DNA from: Haliotispira sp965263485
GTDB lineage: Bacteria; Spirochaetota; Spirochaetia; SP-2023
NCBI GenBank assembly: GCA_965263485.1
Contig: CBDHHO010000003.1
Location: forward strand, 1-64,000
Length of the DNA: 64,000 nucleotides
Direction of reading: 5' to 3'
Shown here: piece after piece, positions 60,836-64,000 of the stretch
Layout of the letters: the number at the start of each line of letters is the position of its first letter
How positions within the stretch are numbered: the first letter of the stretch is position 1
Notes under the pieces: generated by a model
What the model was told of the DNA's origin: nothing
What the model saw: only the letters and a program-made list of their open reading frames with translations
Database searches by the model: none
Program-made: the position numbers and the translations under genes

Positions 60836-63763
60836 ATGATCGACAAAATTCTGGCCGCACTATTTGGCACCAAACAGGAACGCGACCTGAAGGCCATGGC
60901 CTCGCTGCTGCTCAAAATGAATGCGTTGGAACCTTGGGCGATGAGCCTCAGCTCTCAGCAGATCAAAGAGCAGACCCGAAAGTTCCAGCAGTGTCTGGTC
61001 GAGGCCCGAGGCAGGGATGGCGCAAAAGGTGGGCCAGTTGAGGATGCACTCTCGCAGTCCGCAAATCAATCCGAACCGCTCTCCGGGTCGGGAGGTGATC
61101 CCCTCACCAACAAAGCGGGCCCTCACTTGAAAAATGCGCTGGAGGCCATTCTGCCGGAGGCCTTTGCCGTGGCGCGCGAGTCGGCCCGACGCATACTCGG
61201 TGAACGGCCCTACGATGTACAGCTGCTCGGCGGACTGGTCCTGCACCAAGGCAAGATCATGGAGATGAAGACCGGAGAGGGTAAAACGCTGTCGCTGGTG
61301 GCCCCGGCCTATCTCAACGCCTTGTCGGGGCAGGGTGTGCATATTGTTACCGTCAACGATTATCTGGCCGAACGCGATGCTCAGTGGATGGGCCCGATTT
61401 TCGGCTATCTGGGCCTGAGCGTGGGGGCCGTGCTCTCGCACATGGACCGCGAACAACGGAAGAAGGCCTACAATTGTGACCTGACTTACGGTACCAACAA
61501 CGAATTCGGCTTTGACTTTCTGCGCGACAACATGGTCGGCAGCTTGGCAGATAAGGTGCAGAGGCCTTTTGCCTATTGCATCATCGACGAAATTGATTCG
61601 GTCTTGATCGACGAGGCCCGCACTCCGCTGATCATTTCCGGCTCGGTGGAGGACGATACGCCCAGGATTATGATTGCCAACCGCCTTCAAGGCTCGTTGA
61701 GTGAGGTCAAAAAAGATCCGAACACCGGCGAATACCCGCGCGACAACCCATTTGAAAAGGTGTTATTGGAAGGGGACTACAAGCTGGACGAAAAAAACAA
61801 GCGTATTTCTTTCACCGAGGATGGCATCACACGGATCGAAGAACTGCTCAGGCGCAGCAAGGCCATTGAAGGATCAATTTATGATGAGGGCAATTTTGAG
61901 TATGTGCACTATTTCAATCAGGCCATGCGGGCCCACAAGCTGTTTGATCGCGATAAGGAGTATGTAGTGCAGGCTGGCAAGGTGCAGATTGTCGATGAGT
62001 TCACCGGGCGCATTCTGGAAGGGCGACGCTACTCGGATGGACTGCACCAGGCCATTGAGGCCAAGGAAAACATCAAGATCGCCCAGCGCAACCGCACCCT
62101 AGCCACGATTACTTACCAGAAATACTTTGCCATGTACGGTAAGCTCAGCGGCATGACCGGCACAGCTGTTACCGAGGCCCGCGAGTTCGACAAGATTTAC
62201 GGTCTGGATGTGGTGCTGCTGCCGATGCACCGTCCCTTGGCCCGCATCGATGCCAACGACTTGATCTACCTCAACGGCGAGGCCAAGCACAAGGCCATCG
62301 CCGAAGAAGTACAGGCTGTACACCAGAGTGGTCAGCCCGTGTTGATCGGCACGGTGTCGGTCGAAAGTTCGGAACGGCTTTCTAGGGTTCTGACCAAATA
62401 CCGGGTGCCGCACGAAGTATTGAATGCCAAGAACCATCACCGCGAGGCCCTGATTATTTCCGAGGCCGGGGCCTTGGGGGCGGTGACCATTGCCACTAAT
62501 ATGGCCGGGCGCGGTACCGATATCAAACTGGGCGGCAGTCCCGATATGCGGGCCCGGAGGCGCATGCGCGAGAATGAAGATGAGTCTGTCTACTTTCGCT
62601 TGCTGGGCGAAGAGACTCGTAAGTGGCAGGAGGAGCACCGTAAAATCAAGGAGCTGGGCGGGCTTTATGTGCTGGGCACCGAGCGCCATGAGAGTCGCCG
62701 CATCGACAACCAGCTGCGCGGCCGTTCGGGCCGCCAGGGCGACCCGGGCTTTTCGCGTTTTTACGTTTCACTCGATGATGATTTGATGCGATTGTTCGGT
62801 GGCGATCGCTTGAAAAATATGATGAGCCGCTTCGGCATGAGCGGCGATGAGCCACTGGAACACGGCATGGTTACCCGCGCCATTGAGCGTTCTCAGACCC
62901 GGGTGGAAACCCGCAACTACGAAGTCCGCAAGCATTTGATTGAGTATGACGATGTAATGCAGAAGCAACGTGGATATATTTACCGAGTGCGAAATGAGTT
63001 GCTCTGCGATTCTCAGGTCATTGAGCGCATCCGCAAAACGGCCGGCCAGATGCGTGATATACTGCTGGACGATTTTGTTGAAGACTCCAATCACCGGGAC
63101 TGGGACTTTGCGCTGGAGCGTCTGAGCGAGCGTGTGCGCAGCAATTTTGGCCTGCTGCTGGCCGAGCGTCAAGACGAGCTGTCTGTTCTTTTGGAGCGGC
63201 GGCGCGCCGATGAGGCACGCGCTGCGATGGACAGTCTGCTGAGTGAGCACTGCGAGCAGGACTACCGGCAAAAATGCGAACTGGCCGGTGCGGAACTGAT
63301 CAACGAGCTGCTGCGTTTTGAATACCTGCGGGCCATTGATCTGCGCTGGCAGGAGCACCTGGAGCAGATGGAGGCCCTGCGCGAAGCAGTCAACCTGCGG
63401 GCTATGGCTCAGAAGAATCCCCTGGTAGAATACAAGAACGAAGGGTTTTCGATGTTTGAAGAGCTGGTGGAGAACCTGCAAATCGGTGTGACTCGCAAGT
63501 TCTATAACATCCGCATCGCCCTTGAGCCCCAAAGTACAGAAGGGGCTAATGCTGCGCGACAGCGCCGGGGGGCGACCCTGCAGGCCGACAGCAGCAGGCA
63601 CCAGCAACTGCAATCCTTTGACGCGGTGCGCAATCGGGGCACCGCAATGCAGGGTGCTGAGAAGATACAGATCCGCCGCCAGGAGCCCAAGGTCGGGCGC
63701 AATGAACCTTGCCCCTGCGGCAGCGGCAAGAAATACAAACATTGCTGTGGTGCCAATCATTAA
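60836..63763 (+). CDS. secA: Preprotein translocase ATPase SecA
   Basis: 975 residues from ATG 60836, six bases after TGAGGAT; the open frame further upstream is not conserved. Motor motifs: MKTGEGKTLSLVAPAYLNAL (Walker A), VHIVTVNDYLAERDAQWMGPI, YCIIDEIDSVLIDEARTPLIISG (Walker B), ATNMAGRGTDIKLGG and LRGRSGRQGDPG. The C-terminal SEC-C zinc domain is EPCPCGSGKKYKHCCG, which binds SecB or ribosomes. A short Ser/Gly/Pro-rich insert at ~60-95 (ALSQSANQSEPLSGSGGDP) is unusual. It drives protein export through SecYEG. The stop codon lies in the TAAA target site of the next MITE. Confidence 0.96.
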   Translation: MIDKILAALFGTKQERDLKAMASLLLKMNALEPWAMSLSSQQIKEQTRKFQQCLVEARGRDGAKGGPVEDALSQSANQSEPLSGSGGDPLTNKAGPHLKNALEAILPEAFAVARESARRILGERPYDVQLLGGLVLHQGKIMEMKTGEGKTLSLVAPAYLNALSGQGVHIVTVNDYLAERDAQWMGPIFGYLGLSVGAVLSHMDREQRKKAYNCDLTYGTNNEFGFDFLRDNMVGSLADKVQRPFAYCIIDEIDSVLIDEARTPLIISGSVEDDTPRIMIANRLQGSLSEVKKDPNTGEYPRDNPFEKVLLEGDYKLDEKNKRISFTEDGITRIEELLRRSKAIEGSIYDEGNFEYVHYFNQAMRAHKLFDRDKEYVVQAGKVQIVDEFTGRILEGRRYSDGLHQAIEAKENIKIAQRNRTLATITYQKYFAMYGKLSGMTGTAVTEAREFDKIYGLDVVLLPMHRPLARIDANDLIYLNGEAKHKAIAEEVQAVHQSGQPVLIGTVSVESSERLSRVLTKYRVPHEVLNAKNHHREALIISEAGALGAVTIATNMAGRGTDIKLGGSPDMRARRRMRENEDESVYFRLLGEETRKWQEEHRKIKELGGLYVLGTERHESRRIDNQLRGRSGRQGDPGFSRFYVSLDDDLMRLFGGDRLKNMMSRFGMSGDEPLEHGMVTRAIERSQTRVETRNYEVRKHLIEYDDVMQKQRGYIYRVRNELLCDSQVIERIRKTAGQMRDILLDDFVEDSNHRDWDFALERLSERVRSNFGLLLAERQDELSVLLERRRADEARAAMDSLLSEHCEQDYRQKCELAGAELINELLRFEYLRAIDLRWQEHLEQMEALREAVNLRAMAQKNPLVEYKNEGFSMFEELVENLQIGVTRKFYNIRIALEPQSTEGANAARQRRGATLQADSSRHQQLQSFDAVRNRGTAMQGAEKIQIRRQEPKVGRNEPCPCGSGKKYKHCCGANH

Positions 63764-63764
63764 A

Positions 63765-63959
63765 GGGGACCTCTAAAAACGGTTCAGGATCCTGCTCTCG
63801 TTGCGAGATATTTGGGGTGAGGGGCTGAGGTATGCTGCAGGGCCCCGATGCAGCTACCGAACATTTGTGATAGGGGCGGGTCTTCATCCGGAAGGTGCGA
63901 GTTTGGCCTAGAAGTTTGAACCGCTTCTCAACATGGAATTGGAATTTTCAGGGTTTCCC
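63765..63959 (+). mobile_element. MITE with different interior, TAAA duplication
   Basis: 195 bp from GGGGACCTCTAAAAAC to AATTTTCAGGGTTTCCC, flanked by TAAA at 63761-63764 and 63960-63963. The interior resembles neither subfamily A nor B. It sits directly after secA and before the next gene start, so it may affect read-through between them. Confidence 0.75.
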
Positions 63960-63976
63960 TAAATAAGGAAAATAGT

Positions 63977-64000
63977 ATGAAAAAAATCATCCAGCTGTTG
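63977..64000 (+). CDS. Start of a gene running off the right edge
   Basis: ATG 63977 with AAGGAA upstream; eight codons are visible (MKKIIQLL). The Lys-Lys start followed by hydrophobic residues suggests a signal peptide. Nothing more can be said. Confidence 0.4.

Overview
The window looks like a bacterial chromosome, most probably from a spirochaete. This is an inference and not a certainty. It rests on TRAP binding proteins with signal peptides ending in the FARG style common in spirochaetes, an XPB-type helicase paired with a helicase-C-like partner, a TraB-family protein, and the overall gene style. The genome is heavily rearranged. Foreign blocks of different base composition sit side by side, and many junctions carry the same short inverted repeat.

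Layout. 1-4883: remnants of a Mu-like transposable phage (portal tail end, gpF head protein with a nuclease-like C-terminal domain, a CI/S24 repressor divergent from a Ner-like regulator) plus two cargo genes (DUF4041/GIY-YIG protein, small membrane protein). 4887-13440: minus-strand carboxylate uptake and activation block. It holds two TRAP binding proteins, DctQ, DctM, a double-domain class III CoA-transferase, a binding-protein-like protein without signal peptide, and a crotonase. Together they suggest import of an organic acid, CoA activation and hydration. 13864-19869: XPB helicase, its partner and a TraB-family membrane protein. 20167-34079: a restriction-modification graveyard. Type I hsdM, hsdS (two copies) and hsdR are all broken, mixed with a HEPN/MNT toxin-antitoxin pair, KilA-N fragments, an intact TrlF-type PHP/ATPase, an intact AlbA_2/HATPase protein and an intact Mod methyltransferase. 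34248-40599: a block of alphaproteobacterial style (aspartic protease and FecCD fragments, then a nickel/peptide-type ABC importer with an EamA exporter). 41283-43410: a lipoprotein gene behind a heptanucleotide repeat, and an IS1595-type insertion sequence. 43575-63763: housekeeping genes (glpK, glpA-like, fatty-acid desaturase with an in-frame amber codon, tRNA-Pro, HD hydrolase, phosphohexomutase, dihydroorotase, sbcDC, secA).

The most striking feature is a family of small non-autonomous elements (MITEs). Their ends read GGGNNCCTCTAAAAAT, with a variable NN dinucleotide, and clean copies are flanked by 4-bp AT-rich target duplications (TTTA, TTGA, ATAA, TAAA). At least seven paired copies and many lone ends occur in 64 kb. 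They interrupt genes (hsdS, the MNT antitoxin, an IS element), give stop codons to neighbouring genes, share a 66-bp module that is tandemly amplified in one copy, and in two diverged subfamilies keep a 47-codon open frame. No matching transposase is present in the window.
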